Source: Pontibacter sp. E15-1 (lineage in GTDB: Bacteria; Bacteroidota; Bacteroidia; Cytophagales; Hymenobacteraceae). From it: a DNA stretch of 64,000 bases. A program made the translations under genes and the position numbers. Positions 33,762-44,026 of this stretch are shown here, one piece after another. Position 1 is the stretch's first letter. Each line of letters starts with the position of its first letter. Under the pieces are notes generated by a model. That model was not told the origin of the DNA, ran no database searches, and was given only the letters and a program-made list of their open reading frames with translations. Where the stretch lies: contig NZ_JAKVIR010000026.1 in the NCBI RefSeq assembly GCF_022601975.1, positions 1 to 64,000 on the forward strand, in the 5' to 3' direction.

Positions 33762-36700
33762 ATGAATAATACATCATACCACAAAAGAGCCTGGTTCCCG
33801 ACGTTGCTGTTGCTGATGGCCTTAGGCCCACCCCTATCTCTCCAACCTATTCAGGCCCGAAACATTTCGGCTATACAAATGCAGCAGGACGCCGTGACCG
33901 TGAGCGGCACCGTGACCTTACAGCCAGCGAGCGGCGCACGGGCAGAGGTTTCACCGGGCATAACTATACTCGAGAAAGGCACCACCAACGGAACGATGAC
34001 CGACGCAAACGGTAGTTTCCGGATGCAGGTGCAGCCCGGTGCTGTGCTGGTTATTTCGATGGTTGGCTACATAACACAGAACGTAAATGTAACCGGCAGC
34101 AGCACCATCAACGTCACGTTAGAGGAAAGCAACACGTCGCTGCGCGAGGTGGTCGTGACGGGCTACCAAACCATCGACCGCAAAATGTTCACTGGCTCGG
34201 CGGCCTTGCTCACCGCCGACGACGCCAAACGGGAAGGCATCACGGACGTAAGCCGGATGCTGGAAGGCCGGGTGGCGGGCGTGTCGGTGCAGAACGTGTC
34301 CGGCACCTTTGGCGCAGCGCCGAAAATACGGGTGAGGGGCGCGACGTCCATTACCGGGGACAACAAACCGCTGTGGGTGGTGGATGGCATCATCCTGGAA
34401 GACGTGATCAATGTCTCAAACGAGCAGCTCTCCACCGGCGACCCTGCCACGCTGGTCGGCTCTTCTGTGGCGGGCCTCAACCCCGACGACATCGAGAGCT
34501 TCCAGATATTAAAGGATGCCTCGGCCACCGCGATGTACGGGGCCCGCGCCATGAACGGCGTGGTGGTGATCACGACCAAGAAAGGCCGCATCGGCAAGCC
34601 GCTGGTTTCCTATACCGGCAACTTCTCCTCCTACCTGAAGCCGGACTACAGCTCTTATGACATCATGAACTCCGCCGACCAGATGTCGGTATACCTGGAG
34701 CTGGAGCGCAAAGGCTGGCTGAATCACTCCGACGCCTCCAGAAGGCAGAACGGCGGCGTTTATACCCGGATGTATGACCTGATCAACACGTATGACCCGA
34801 ATACCGGCACCTTTGCCCTGCAAAACACCCCGCAAGCCAGGGCTGCTTTTCTGGAGCGCTACGCCAGGGCCAACACCGACTGGTTTGACGTTCTTTTCAA
34901 GAACTCTTTCATGCAGGAACACTCGGTGAGCATCTCCTCCGGCACGGAAAAAACGCAGCTCTATTTCTCCACAAGCTTCCTGAAGGACGAGGGCTGGACC
35001 GTGGCCGATCAGGTGAAGCGCTTCACCGGGAACGCGCGGGCAAACTTCAACCTTTCCGAAAAGCTGTCTCTTGGCCTCATCACCCAGGGCTCTATTCGCG
35101 ACCAGCAGGCCCCCGGCGTGGTGGGGCGCACCAGCAACGTGGTGACCGGGGAGTATAGCCGTGACTTCGACATCAACCCCTTCAACTATGCCCTGAACAC
35201 CAGCCGCACCCTCACCCCCTACGACGAGAACGGCAACCGGGAGTATTTCCGGCGAAACTTCGCCCCTTTCAATATCCTGAACGAGCTGGAGAACAACTCG
35301 CTCGACCTCTCGGTGCTGGACCTGAAACTGCAGGCTGAGCTGGCCTACAAGCTGCTGGATAACCTGAACTACAAATTCTCCGGCGCGCTGCGCTACGTGA
35401 ACACGAACCAGGAACACAAGGTGCGGGAAAACTCCAACATGGCCCAGGCATACCGGGCCGCCGACGACGCCACGGTGCAGCAGAACAACAAATTTCTGTA
35501 CCGCGACCCGGACGACCCCGAGGCGCTACCGGTGACGGTGCTGCCCTTCGGCGGCTTTTACAACACCAACGACGACAACCTGGTGAGCTATTACTTCCGC
35601 AACACCCTGGACTGGGACAAGACCATCGGCGACCTTCACACCGTCCGGTTGTTCGCCTCGCAGGAACTGCGCTACGCCGACCGCCAGAACAAGTTCTTCA
35701 AGGGCTACGGCTACCAGTACGACAAGGGCGGTGTGCCCTTCATAGACCCGAACATCATCAAGCAGGGTGTGGAAGGCAACTTCAACTACTATGGCATGCG
35801 CATGAACTACGACCGTTTTCTGGCTTATATGGCAAATGGGGCCTATTCTTACAACGGGAAGTATAACCTGAACGGCACCGTGCGCTACGACGGCTCCAAC
35901 CTGCTGGGCGAGTCGCGCACGGCCCGCTGGCTGCCCACCTGGAACGTGAGCGGCTCCTGGAACATCGACACCGAGCCTTTTATGGAGCAGCAGGACCTGG
36001 TGAACCGCCTGACCCTGCGCGCCACCTACGGCCTGACAGCCAGTATGGGCAACGCCACCAACTCCAGCCTGGTGTTGCAGAGCGGAAGCACCAGGCGGCC
36101 TTACCTCTCCGAGGTGGAAGCGATGATCTTTATCGCGAGCCTCGAGAACTCGGAACTAACCTGGGAAAAACAGTATGAGACAAATGTTGGCTTGGATGCC
36201 GGGTTGCTCAACGAGCGGATTCAGCTGACGGTAGATGTCTATAAACGGAACGCCTTCGACCTCATCGGCCAGCTCCGGACGTCGGGTATAGGAGGCGAGG
36301 GTTTGAAAGTGGCAAATTATGCCGACATGAAATCGCATGGGTTGGAAGTGTCGCTGACCGGTGGTATCGTGGAGAATACGGACTGGAGCCTAAAATCGCA
36401 GTTTACCTTTGGGTATAACAAGGGCGAGATTACGAACCTACGCAACAGCCCTGATATCTGGTCGCTGGTGAAGCCCGAAGGCGGCCCAAAAGAAGGATTC
36501 CCATACCGCGGCCTGTTTTCCATCCGCTTCGAAGGCCTCGACCCGCAAGACGGGTCTCCCCTGTTTATCGACGAGAACGGAGAGCGCGCCGGCAACGTGT
36601 ACCTGCAAAGCGAAGAGACTGAGCAACTCAAATACGAGGGCCCCGTGGACCCGATCGTGACAGGCGGCTGGTTTAACACCCTGCGGTATAAAGGCTTCTC

Positions 36701-37163
36701 CCTCTCCGGATTGGTGACCTACAGCGCCGGAAACAAAATCAGGCTTAACCCCACTTTCAAAACCAGCTACACCGACCTGGATGCTACACCGTATGATTTT
36801 TTGAATAGATGGATCCTGCCGGGGGATGAAGAGAACACCACCATACCCTCCATCCTGGACCGCATCGCTGCAGCGCAGATCGTGGGCACCTACCCCTACA
36901 ACAATTACAATTATTCCACTGCCCGCGTGGTGGATGGCGATTTTGTACGGCTAAAGCAGGTTTCGCTTACCTATGCCCTCCCGTCTCAGCGGGTGGCGTC
37001 GTTTGGCTTATCTAACCTTTCGGTAAGCGTGGTAGCGAACAATCTCTGGCTCATCTACGCCGACGACCGGCTGAACGGGCAGGATCCGGAGTTTTTCAGC
37101 TCAGGTGGGGTAGCCATGCCTATTCCCCGCCAGTTTACACTTTCACTTAAAGCCGGCTTTTAA
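33762..37163 (+). CDS. SusC/RagA-type TonB-linked outer-membrane transporter
   Basis: A 1133-residue TonB-dependent outer-membrane transporter. Signal peptide at about 1-32, carboxypeptidase-D regulatory-like domain at about 44-130 (SGTVTLQP, NGSFRMQV), TonB-box-like LREVVVTGY near 130, plug domain with IRVRGATSI and PLWVVDGI, the SusC hallmark FQILKDASATAMYGARAMNG, then a long barrel to the typical C-terminal strand FTLSLKAGF. It opens a four-gene locus with SusD, an HExxH lipoprotein and a DUF4302 protein. No FecR/sigma pair or glycoside hydrolase is nearby, so the substrate is unknown; a peptide or other polymer is possible. Confidence 0.95.
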   Translation: MNNTSYHKRAWFPTLLLLMALGPPLSLQPIQARNISAIQMQQDAVTVSGTVTLQPASGARAEVSPGITILEKGTTNGTMTDANGSFRMQVQPGAVLVISMVGYITQNVNVTGSSTINVTLEESNTSLREVVVTGYQTIDRKMFTGSAALLTADDAKREGITDVSRMLEGRVAGVSVQNVSGTFGAAPKIRVRGATSITGDNKPLWVVDGIILEDVINVSNEQLSTGDPATLVGSSVAGLNPDDIESFQILKDASATAMYGARAMNGVVVITTKKGRIGKPLVSYTGNFSSYLKPDYSSYDIMNSADQMSVYLELERKGWLNHSDASRRQNGGVYTRMYDLINTYDPNTGTFALQNTPQARAAFLERYARANTDWFDVLFKNSFMQEHSVSISSGTEKTQLYFSTSFLKDEGWTVADQVKRFTGNARANFNLSEKLSLGLITQGSIRDQQAPGVVGRTSNVVTGEYSRDFDINPFNYALNTSRTLTPYDENGNREYFRRNFAPFNILNELENNSLDLSVLDLKLQAELAYKLLDNLNYKFSGALRYVNTNQEHKVRENSNMAQAYRAADDATVQQNNKFLYRDPDDPEALPVTVLPFGGFYNTNDDNLVSYYFRNTLDWDKTIGDLHTVRLFASQELRYADRQNKFFKGYGYQYDKGGVPFIDPNIIKQGVEGNFNYYGMRMNYDRFLAYMANGAYSYNGKYNLNGTVRYDGSNLLGESRTARWLPTWNVSGSWNIDTEPFMEQQDLVNRLTLRATYGLTASMGNATNSSLVLQSGSTRRPYLSEVEAMIFIASLENSELTWEKQYETNVGLDAGLLNERIQLTVDVYKRNAFDLIGQLRTSGIGGEGLKVANYADMKSHGLEVSLTGGIVENTDWSLKSQFTFGYNKGEITNLRNSPDIWSLVKPEGGPKEGFPYRGLFSIRFEGLDPQDGSPLFIDENGERAGNVYLQSEETEQLKYEGPVDPIVTGGWFNTLRYKGFSLSGLVTYSAGNKIRLNPTFKTSYTDLDATPYDFLNRWILPGDEENTTIPSILDRIAAAQIVGTYPYNNYNYSTARVVDGDFVRLKQVSLTYALPSQRVASFGLSNLSVSVVANNLWLIYADDRLNGQDPEFFSSGGVAMPIPRQFTLSLKAGF

Positions 37164-37180
37164 CCGCAAAGCTCTGCACG

Positions 37181-38632
37181 ATGAAAAAGACCACGATCTA
37201 TACCCTCCTGTGCTGCGCCGCCCTCTCCGGCTGCGAAGATTACCTGGCGCATCCGGTAGACCAGCGCACGCAGCTAAACACAGTAGAAAAAGTAGGTGAA
37301 CTGCTAACGACTGCTTACCCCCAGGCGGATTACGCCACCTTCACCGAGGCCATGTCCGACCTGGCCCTCGACAAAGGGTTCGGTCAGGTGGTGGAGGATG
37401 AGGTGAACCAGAGTCCATACCTCTTCCAGGAAGTCCGGGATAAAGAGCAGGGCTCTCCTCAGTACTACTGGAACGCGTGCTATGCCGCGATTGCGGCGGC
37501 AAACCAGGCTCTGGAAGCCATCCGGAACGCCCCGAACCCAACCGATTACAATGCCCAGCGCGGAGAGGCCCTGGTGGCCAGAGCCTACGCGCACTTTATG
37601 CTTGTCACGCTGTTTTCGAAGGTATACGACCCGGCCACCGCTGCCTCAGACCCCGGCATCCCGTACGTAACCGTTCCGGAACGCGTGGTTTTGGACCAAT
37701 ACGAGCGAAAGACAGTGGCCTATGTGTATGAGCAGATAGAAAAGGACCTGAACGAGGGCCTGCCCTTGATAAAAAACAGCGCCTACCGGTCTCCAAAATA
37801 TCATTTCAACACCGCCGCGGCGCAGGCCTTTGCCGCCCGGTTCTATCTGTTTAAAAAAGATTACCAACAGGTGGTATCGCATGCCAACCAGGTGTTTCCG
37901 GGAGGCGACATCGGCCCCAACCTTAGGCCCTGGGTGAGCGTGTACAGCAATCTGTCTTTTCTGGAAGGGGAAGCCATTTATACACAGGCAACCCAGAGCG
38001 CCAACCTACTGCTGGTAGAGGCACCATCCTCCTGGGCGCGTTATTATTTAAGGTACCGCTTTGGCCTGACGTTTCCCGTCGCTAATTACCTGTTTTTCAG
38101 CAACAACGTAACAGGGGCCAGTTGGGCGTATACACTTTTGTCGGTCGGAGAGAACAATATCTTTGTGCCTAAGTTCAGGGAGCATTTCGTGCGCGAAGAC
38201 ATAAACGCCGATATCGGGATCCCTTATACCATCCTGCCCCTGTTCACAGCCGAGGAGGCTCTTTTTAACCGGGCAGAGGCAAACCTGGAGTTGGGCAATT
38301 TGGAGGCGGCCCGAGCAGACCTGGAGCTCTTTGCCAGTGCCCGGATAGAGAATTACAACGCCCGGACGCACAGCATCACAAACACAAAACTCCGTAACTT
38401 CTATGGCACCAACAGCGTGAAAGCGGGCTTGCTGGCGGCTCTGCTCGATTTTAAAGCCGCGGAGTTCGTACACGAGGGTATGCGCTGGTTCGATATTCTG
38501 CGGCACGGCATCACGGTGGTGCACCCAACTGTGGGCGGGGAGGTGGTGGAAGTGCCCCCCGGGGATTTGCGCCGGGTACTGCAAATTCCGCAGGAGGCCA
38601 CACTGGCAGGCATTGAGCTGAACCCTCGTTAA
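37181..38632 (+). CDS. SusD/RagB family nutrient-binding lipoprotein
   Basis: A 483-residue surface lipoprotein that forms the lid of the SusC transporter. Lipobox LSGC (C18), EDYL and DQRTQLN just after it, the TPR-like helix pairs with ARAYAHFMLVTLFSKVYDP (family motif) and the C-terminal SusD block containing GMRWFDILRHGITV and LRRVLQIPQEA. It starts 17 bases after susC. Ligand not predictable. Confidence 0.94.
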   Translation: MKKTTIYTLLCCAALSGCEDYLAHPVDQRTQLNTVEKVGELLTTAYPQADYATFTEAMSDLALDKGFGQVVEDEVNQSPYLFQEVRDKEQGSPQYYWNACYAAIAAANQALEAIRNAPNPTDYNAQRGEALVARAYAHFMLVTLFSKVYDPATAASDPGIPYVTVPERVVLDQYERKTVAYVYEQIEKDLNEGLPLIKNSAYRSPKYHFNTAAAQAFAARFYLFKKDYQQVVSHANQVFPGGDIGPNLRPWVSVYSNLSFLEGEAIYTQATQSANLLLVEAPSSWARYYLRYRFGLTFPVANYLFFSNNVTGASWAYTLLSVGENNIFVPKFREHFVREDINADIGIPYTILPLFTAEEALFNRAEANLELGNLEAARADLELFASARIENYNARTHSITNTKLRNFYGTNSVKAGLLAALLDFKAAEFVHEGMRWFDILRHGITVVHPTVGGEVVEVPPGDLRRVLQIPQEATLAGIELNPR

Positions 38633-38650
38633 CTTTTAACTCCCAGACTC

Positions 38651-39499
38651 ATGAGATTAACAATTATACCTTTTCTGCTGCTCCTCTTAAGCGTAGGCTT
38701 GCTGGCTTCGTGCTCGAAGGATGAAGACAACCCGGACACCCCGCTTCCGGGCCTGGGCGGTGAGACGTGGGCCGAGGGGCCTACCGACACATGGCTCTTT
38801 CAAAACTTTGTGGTGCCGTATAACATTGAGGTAAAGTACCGCTTCGACCGGTATGAGGTTGCCCTGAACAAAACCCTGGCGCCCGTGCGGGAGGACAAGG
38901 TCATACCGGTGATGGAAACCATCAGGCAGACCTGGATTAACCCCTATACCCTCGTGGCCGGGGAGAATTTCATCAAGACGTATGCACCCAAGCAGTTTGT
39001 GCTGGTGGGCAGCGCACAGTATAACACCGACGGCACCATCGTGCTCGGAACCGCGGAAGGAGGCCGTAAGGTAATCCTGTTCGTGATCAACGATTTCGAC
39101 AAGAAAAACAAGCCGGAGGTAAAGCAGATGCTCCATACCATCCACCACGAGTTTGGCCACATCCTGCACCAGACCATCATGTACCCCGCGGAGTTCAAGA
39201 CCATCACAACCGATTACACGGCCACCTGGTATCTGTCGTCGCTGCAAGAGGCCCGGTCGAAAGGCTACATTACAGAATACGCCCGTAATAACCCGGACGA
39301 TGACTTTGTGGAGATGATCTCTATCATGCTGATCGAGGGGAAAGCGGGTTTCGATGCTATTGTGGCCAGCGCCCCGCCTGCGGCGCAGCAGTTTTTGCGG
39401 CAAAAAGAGCAGCTAGTGGTCCGCTATTATAAAGAGGCCTGGAACATTGATTTTTATACCCTACAGTCTAACGCGCAGGCGGCCATCAATGCACTTTAA
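38651..39499 (+). CDS. Import-associated zinc metallohydrolase lipoprotein
   Basis: A 282-residue lipoprotein (LASC, C21) with the zinc motif HHEFGH (H166, E167, H170) and a downstream FVEMISIMLIEG (likely third ligand Glu region). It matches the Bacteroidota group of HExxH lipoproteins found next to SusC/SusD pairs (TIGR04549-like). I infer a surface peptidase or related hydrolase that prepares substrate for the transporter. 18 bases after susD. Confidence 0.85.
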   Translation: MRLTIIPFLLLLLSVGLLASCSKDEDNPDTPLPGLGGETWAEGPTDTWLFQNFVVPYNIEVKYRFDRYEVALNKTLAPVREDKVIPVMETIRQTWINPYTLVAGENFIKTYAPKQFVLVGSAQYNTDGTIVLGTAEGGRKVILFVINDFDKKNKPEVKQMLHTIHHEFGHILHQTIMYPAEFKTITTDYTATWYLSSLQEARSKGYITEYARNNPDDDFVEMISIMLIEGKAGFDAIVASAPPAAQQFLRQKEQLVVRYYKEAWNIDFYTLQSNAQAAINAL

Positions 39500-39535
39500 G
39501 GCAAGCCATACCCTGCATTTTGAGGAGAAGATCTC

Positions 39536-40819
39536 ATGAAGAAACTGTTATACATAAGCTGGGTGATGGTCCTGTTGCTGGCTGCGTGCTCGAAAGACAA
39601 GAACGACCCGGCACCGGGCGAGCGGCCAGACGAACGGCTAAGCGCAACGCTCGACGCGTACAAAGCGCAGTTGGTGGGGGCCGAAAACGGCTGGAAAGCT
39701 GTGTTATACCCTGAGGGAGGGGCAGGCTACAGCTTTCTGCTCAACTTTACAGCAGATGACCGCGTCAGGATGCTCAGCGATATTGACGCCGGCACCGCAG
39801 AGACTTCTCTGGTCAGCACATACCGCCTGAAGGCGCTTCAAAAGCCCGCCCTGCTCTTCGACACCTACTCCTACCTCCACATCCTGGCCGACCCGGACGA
39901 GACAAAAAGCGGTGGCGTGAGAGGCGAGGGGAAATTCTCGGATTTCGAGTTTTCTTTCGACTCCGTGACGCCAGACAGCATCACCCTGATAGGCACGCAA
40001 AAGGGCAGCAAACTGGTGCTGGTCAGGGCCTCGGCGGCCGACGCGGCCAACTACATCCCCCGGATTGCAGAACACGTGAGTGCCCTGGAGAACATCAACG
40101 CGTTTACGACTTACTTCAGGCGCCTGGACCTAGGCGGCAGATCCTATGACATCTCCATACGCACCGACATCCGTTTTATAACTTTTTCCTATATGGAGGG
40201 CGGCGTGATGCAGACGTTCACGACCAGTTACTATTTCAGTGAGGATGGGCTGGTATTGCTAGAGCCTTTTACAGACGCGGGGTTTACCATCACGGCCCTG
40301 AATGCGCTACAGTATGACGCCGCGAACCGGGAGATTGACTTGCAGGTGAACGGTGCCGCAGCAACCATCCGCGGCACTACCAGACCAGCTTCCATCGACC
40401 CGCAAGCTGCCAGAAACTTTTACAACAATCCGCCGAACGGGGTATACTGGCTAACGCTGGGCTTTACCGTGGAAGGTGTGGAAGATGCGCTCAGGTTGCG
40501 GGACCTTCCGGACTTTCAGTTACTGGTATACTGGCCACGGTACGGCACATCCAACGGCACAACCTACGACCTGATGGGCTTTGTGTTCGGCAACAGCATT
40601 ATGTATGGGCCCGCGGCCGTGCCGTCCTTCACCAGCGACGGCAGAATCGTGTACAGGCTCCTGGGCACGCTTGGGGAAATACCGGAAGACCATGCACCCA
40701 AAGTGGAGGCTTTTACGCAACAATGGACAATCCCGGAAGGGTATTTTGTGATACAGACAGGTGCTGACAGCTATGACCTGGTGAGCGCCAAAGACGCCAA
40801 AACCTGGATTAGCTTTTAG
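39536..40819 (+). CDS. DUF4302 domain lipoprotein
   Basis: A 427-residue lipoprotein (LAAC, C17) of the DUF4302 family. Family positions: ERLSATLDAYKAQLVGAENG, WKAVLYPEGG, FDTYSYLHILADPDE and a mid-protein GTQKGSKLVL. The rest is beta-rich. Function unknown. It is the last gene of the SusC locus, ending at the strong palindrome at 40825. GAGGAG at 39521 may aid initiation at the ATG. Confidence 0.85.
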   Translation: MKKLLYISWVMVLLLAACSKDKNDPAPGERPDERLSATLDAYKAQLVGAENGWKAVLYPEGGAGYSFLLNFTADDRVRMLSDIDAGTAETSLVSTYRLKALQKPALLFDTYSYLHILADPDETKSGGVRGEGKFSDFEFSFDSVTPDSITLIGTQKGSKLVLVRASAADAANYIPRIAEHVSALENINAFTTYFRRLDLGGRSYDISIRTDIRFITFSYMEGGVMQTFTTSYYFSEDGLVLLEPFTDAGFTITALNALQYDAANREIDLQVNGAAATIRGTTRPASIDPQAARNFYNNPPNGVYWLTLGFTVEGVEDALRLRDLPDFQLLVYWPRYGTSNGTTYDLMGFVFGNSIMYGPAAVPSFTSDGRIVYRLLGTLGEIPEDHAPKVEAFTQQWTIPEGYFVIQTGADSYDLVSAKDAKTWISF

Positions 40820-40824
40820 GGAAG

Positions 40825-40886
40825 CACAGCGCTTGGAACAGAAAAGGCTCCTAATTAAGGGAGCCTTTTCTGTTCCAAGCGCTGTG
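40825..40886. terminator. 27-bp perfect stem bidirectional terminator
   Basis: The arms 40825-40851 and 40860-40886 are exact inverses around an eight-base AT-rich loop; each arm carries AGAAAAGGCTCC or its complement, giving T-tracts on both strands. It separates the converging DUF4302 and mutS2 genes. Confidence 0.92.
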
Positions 40887-40894
40887 TTGTTTCT

Positions 40895-43294
40895 TTACTT
40901 GAGCACTGCCATGGTAGCGCCATCCCCGCCCCGCTCTGAGGCTTCGTTTCCAAGGCTGGCAACTTCGGGTATGGAGTACAGGTAATCGCGCACTACCTGC
41001 CGCAGCACGCCGTTTCCGCGCCCGTGGATGATCTTGATCTCGGGGATGCCCAGCATAATCGCCTCGTCTGTGAAGTTCATGAGTTTGGTCAGGGCGTTCT
41101 CCGCGTACTCCCCCCTTATATCGAGCGTGCTCCCGAAATCGGCCATGCGCTGGGTGATGTTCATGCCGCGGGTATAGCCCTCGGCCGATTCGCCAGCCTT
41201 CTCCTTTTTCTGCTTCGTAGCCACCTGGCCCTCGATGCGCTCCAGGTTGTCCACTTTTACGATAGTCTTCAGGCCACCGAAGAGCACCTCCGCAGTTTTC
41301 CCTTTGATGCCCACCACCTGTCCGACAGAATCCTGGCCGATCAGCGCCACATTGTCGCCGGGTTTGATAGCGCCGTTGGCAATGCGCTTGTGTGCGGCGC
41401 GCGGTTCCTCCTTGCGCACCTCGGTGGCAAAGCTTTCCAGTTCCTGGCGGGCCTGCTTCGTCTCTTCCTTGGCGGCCTGGCTCTGCTTTATCTGCTGAAT
41501 GGTAGACTCGATTTTCTGATTCGCGTCTTTGAGCAGCAGCTTCGCCTTGCCTTTGGCCTCGCGCATGATGTCCTGCTTGCTGTCTTCGAGGTAGTTTTTC
41601 AGGTCCTGGTAATCCTTCACGTTGCGCTTCAGCTTCAGCTCCAGACTGGAGGCCTCGCGCAGCTTCTTCTCCAGTTCCTGCTTCTCGGTCTCCAGTTCCT
41701 CCAGCAGGCGGTCGTACCGGATCTTATCTTTACCAACCAGGCTGCTGGCCTTGTCCACGATGTGCTTGGGCAGCCCGATCTTTCGCGCAATCTCGATGGC
41801 GAAGGACGAACCCGGCTTGCCGATCTCCAACTGATAGAGCGGCTGCAGGTTTTTGTGGTCATAGCGCATGGCACCATTCACGATGCCCGGGGTACGCTCC
41901 GCAAAGTTCTTCAGGTTGGTATAGTGCGTCGTGATCACGCCGTATACCTTGCTGTCGTTCAGGTTCTGCAGCACCGCCTCGGCAATCGCGCCGCCCAGCA
42001 CAGGCTCCGTTCCCGTGCCGAACTCATCAATCAGCACAAGGCTCTTTTTATCAGCCACCGTCACGAATTTCTTCATGTTGGTGAGGTGCGAGCTATAGGT
42101 ACTCAAATCGTTCTCAATCGACTGTTCATCCCCGATGTCGATAAAGATATCGTGGAAGATACCTGCCTCCGAGCCATCCTCTGTCGGGATGAGCATGCCG
42201 CACTGCAGCATGTACTGCACCAGGCCCACCGTTTTCAGGCTCACGGATTTACCCCCGGCATTCGGGCCTGAGATGAGCAGGATGCGCTGCTCCTGTGTCA
42301 GTTCCAGATTCATGGGCACGATAGACTTGCCCAACTGCTTGTGCGCCAGATATAAAAGCGGGTGCACCGCCTGCGTCCACTTGATCAGGGGGTATTTGTG
42401 CAGCGTTGGCATGGTGGCCTCCACGCGGCGTGCAAAAACAGCCTTGGCACGTATAAAATCCAGAAGACCGAGGTATTGGTAGGCTTTGCGCAATTCCGGT
42501 ATATGGTTGCGCAGCGTGTTGGTCAGGCTCACCAGAATCCGGATCAGCTCCCGATGGTAGGCGTTGCTGAGGTCCTTGATGTCGTTGTTGAGCTCAAAAA
42601 TAGACTCCGGCTCAATGTACACCGTCTGCCCGGTGCTCGACTCGTCATGGATCAGGCCCTTTACGCGGCGCTTGTGCTCTGCCAGTACCGGTATAACCAG
42701 GCGCCCTCCCCGGATAGTCGGCTCCACGTCGGAGGGCGTCCAGCCTTCGTTTTTGGCGTGCCTGATGATGCTTTGGATCTGCTTGCGCAAAATGGACTGC
42801 TGCGCGATCAGGTCGCGCTTGAGGCGCTGCAGCTCAGGGGTGGCATCGTCGCGCACAGCACCGGCATCGTCCACCACCTTGTCCAGGGCCTCGATCAGTT
42901 CCCGCTCCACGGTAACGTTTGCGCCCAGCGCCTTCAGCGCCTCGTACGTCCCCTCCTCGGCAGAAGAGATGAAACGGAGCGAGTCGCGGATCGTGCGCAA
43001 CGACATTTTTATCTCGAAGAAATCCTGCACATCCAGGTAGGTGCCCTGTATGGTCGCGCGGTCTAGGTAGGCCGTCACGTCGAAATAGTGCTGCAGCGGA
43101 ATCTCCGCGTCAGACTCTAGCAGCTGTTTAAATTCTTTTGTCTGTTCCAGCAGTCGCTGCACCAGGTCGTGCCGGTTCAGGAATGCCATGCGGGCTACAA
43201 AATGGCGGCCATGCGGACTGAGGCAAAGCTCCGAAAGCATGTCGCGCACCTGTGCAAACCCAATTTTTATTTCAAAATTTTCTGGGTAGATCAA
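40895..43294 (-). CDS. mutS2: Endonuclease MutS2
   Basis: A 799-residue MutS homologue implicated in recombination control and collided-ribosome rescue in other bacteria. Core and lever region, then Walker A ISGPNAGGKSVSLKT, Walker B LVLIDEFGTGTEP, a long coiled coil (about residues 510-640), a KOW-like IKPGDNVALIGQD segment and the C-terminal Smr domain with LDIRGEYAENALTKL and IIHGRGNGVLR. Full length. It ends at the 40825 palindrome. A TAATTTTG -7 box lies upstream. Confidence 0.96.
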   Translation of the reverse strand: MIYPENFEIKIGFAQVRDMLSELCLSPHGRHFVARMAFLNRHDLVQRLLEQTKEFKQLLESDAEIPLQHYFDVTAYLDRATIQGTYLDVQDFFEIKMSLRTIRDSLRFISSAEEGTYEALKALGANVTVERELIEALDKVVDDAGAVRDDATPELQRLKRDLIAQQSILRKQIQSIIRHAKNEGWTPSDVEPTIRGGRLVIPVLAEHKRRVKGLIHDESSTGQTVYIEPESIFELNNDIKDLSNAYHRELIRILVSLTNTLRNHIPELRKAYQYLGLLDFIRAKAVFARRVEATMPTLHKYPLIKWTQAVHPLLYLAHKQLGKSIVPMNLELTQEQRILLISGPNAGGKSVSLKTVGLVQYMLQCGMLIPTEDGSEAGIFHDIFIDIGDEQSIENDLSTYSSHLTNMKKFVTVADKKSLVLIDEFGTGTEPVLGGAIAEAVLQNLNDSKVYGVITTHYTNLKNFAERTPGIVNGAMRYDHKNLQPLYQLEIGKPGSSFAIEIARKIGLPKHIVDKASSLVGKDKIRYDRLLEELETEKQELEKKLREASSLELKLKRNVKDYQDLKNYLEDSKQDIMREAKGKAKLLLKDANQKIESTIQQIKQSQAAKEETKQARQELESFATEVRKEEPRAAHKRIANGAIKPGDNVALIGQDSVGQVVGIKGKTAEVLFGGLKTIVKVDNLERIEGQVATKQKKEKAGESAEGYTRGMNITQRMADFGSTLDIRGEYAENALTKLMNFTDEAIMLGIPEIKIIHGRGNGVLRQVVRDYLYSIPEVASLGNEASERGGDGATMAVLK

Positions 43295-43315
43295 CGGTTA
43301 TCTTTTAATTTATCG

Positions 43316-43323
43316 CAAAATTA
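43316..43323 (-). promoter_or_regulatory. -7 promoter box of mutS2
   Basis: On the minus strand the bases read TAATTTTG, a perfect TAnnTTTG, 22 bases before the ATG at 43294. The -33 element is not obvious. Confidence 0.45.
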
Positions 43324-43460
43324 GCAATATCTATAACAAGTAAGCAGGGGTGTTTTGTTCGTTTTGCCGCCACAGGAATACCAGCGCGGTTTACGCACTG
43401 TTTGATACCCAGGCACACCTGACATCTTGATAGAATAAACTTTAACTGATACGCACCAAG

Positions 43461-43916
43461 ATGGTTTTAGACTCCCTCGCCAATGCTGCGCGCTACCAGG
43501 GCATGCACCCGCTTTTCGCGCAGGCTTTCACGTTTTTGCAGGAGGCTGACCTGGCTTCCCTGCCAACCGGTATACATGAGCTCAAGGGCCGCGAACTGTT
43601 CGCGATCCTGTCGGATGCGACGGGTATAAGCAAGCAGGAGGCAACGCTCGAAGTGCACCGCAAGTACATCGACATTCAGTTTGTAGTATCCGGCACCGAC
43701 CACATGGGCTGGAAAAGCCTTGCCTTCTGCGCCGATCCAAGCGACCCATACCATGAAGCGCGTGACGCCGCATTCTTCCCCGACAGGACCGACAATTGGT
43801 TTGATGTGCCAGCAGGCTATTTCACCATCTTCTACCCCGACGACGCCCACGCCGCCATGGTAACGCAGGAAAAAGTGCGGAAGGTGGTGCTGAAAATTGC
43901 CGTGGAACAGGTATAA
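43461..43916 (+). CDS. YhcH/YjgK/YiaL family protein
   Basis: A 151-residue cupin-fold protein (DUF386). E. coli relatives act as sugar isomerase or anomerase-type helpers in sialic acid or other sugar use. Conserved parts: GIHELKGRELFAI, LEVHRKYIDIQFVVSG (His and Glu metal ligands), GYFTIFYPDDAHA and a C-terminal KVVLKI. Substrate unknown. Monocistronic. Confidence 0.9.
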   Translation: MVLDSLANAARYQGMHPLFAQAFTFLQEADLASLPTGIHELKGRELFAILSDATGISKQEATLEVHRKYIDIQFVVSGTDHMGWKSLAFCADPSDPYHEARDAAFFPDRTDNWFDVPAGYFTIFYPDDAHAAMVTQEKVRKVVLKIAVEQV

Positions 43917-44026
43917 AACGCTCACTGGCGGATAGGGCTTATGTCAAGCAGCCTGAACGCAATGCACCACTTTATACCGAAACCGGCTCATGCGCCTCAT
44001 ACATCAAACCGATACCATACCATACC

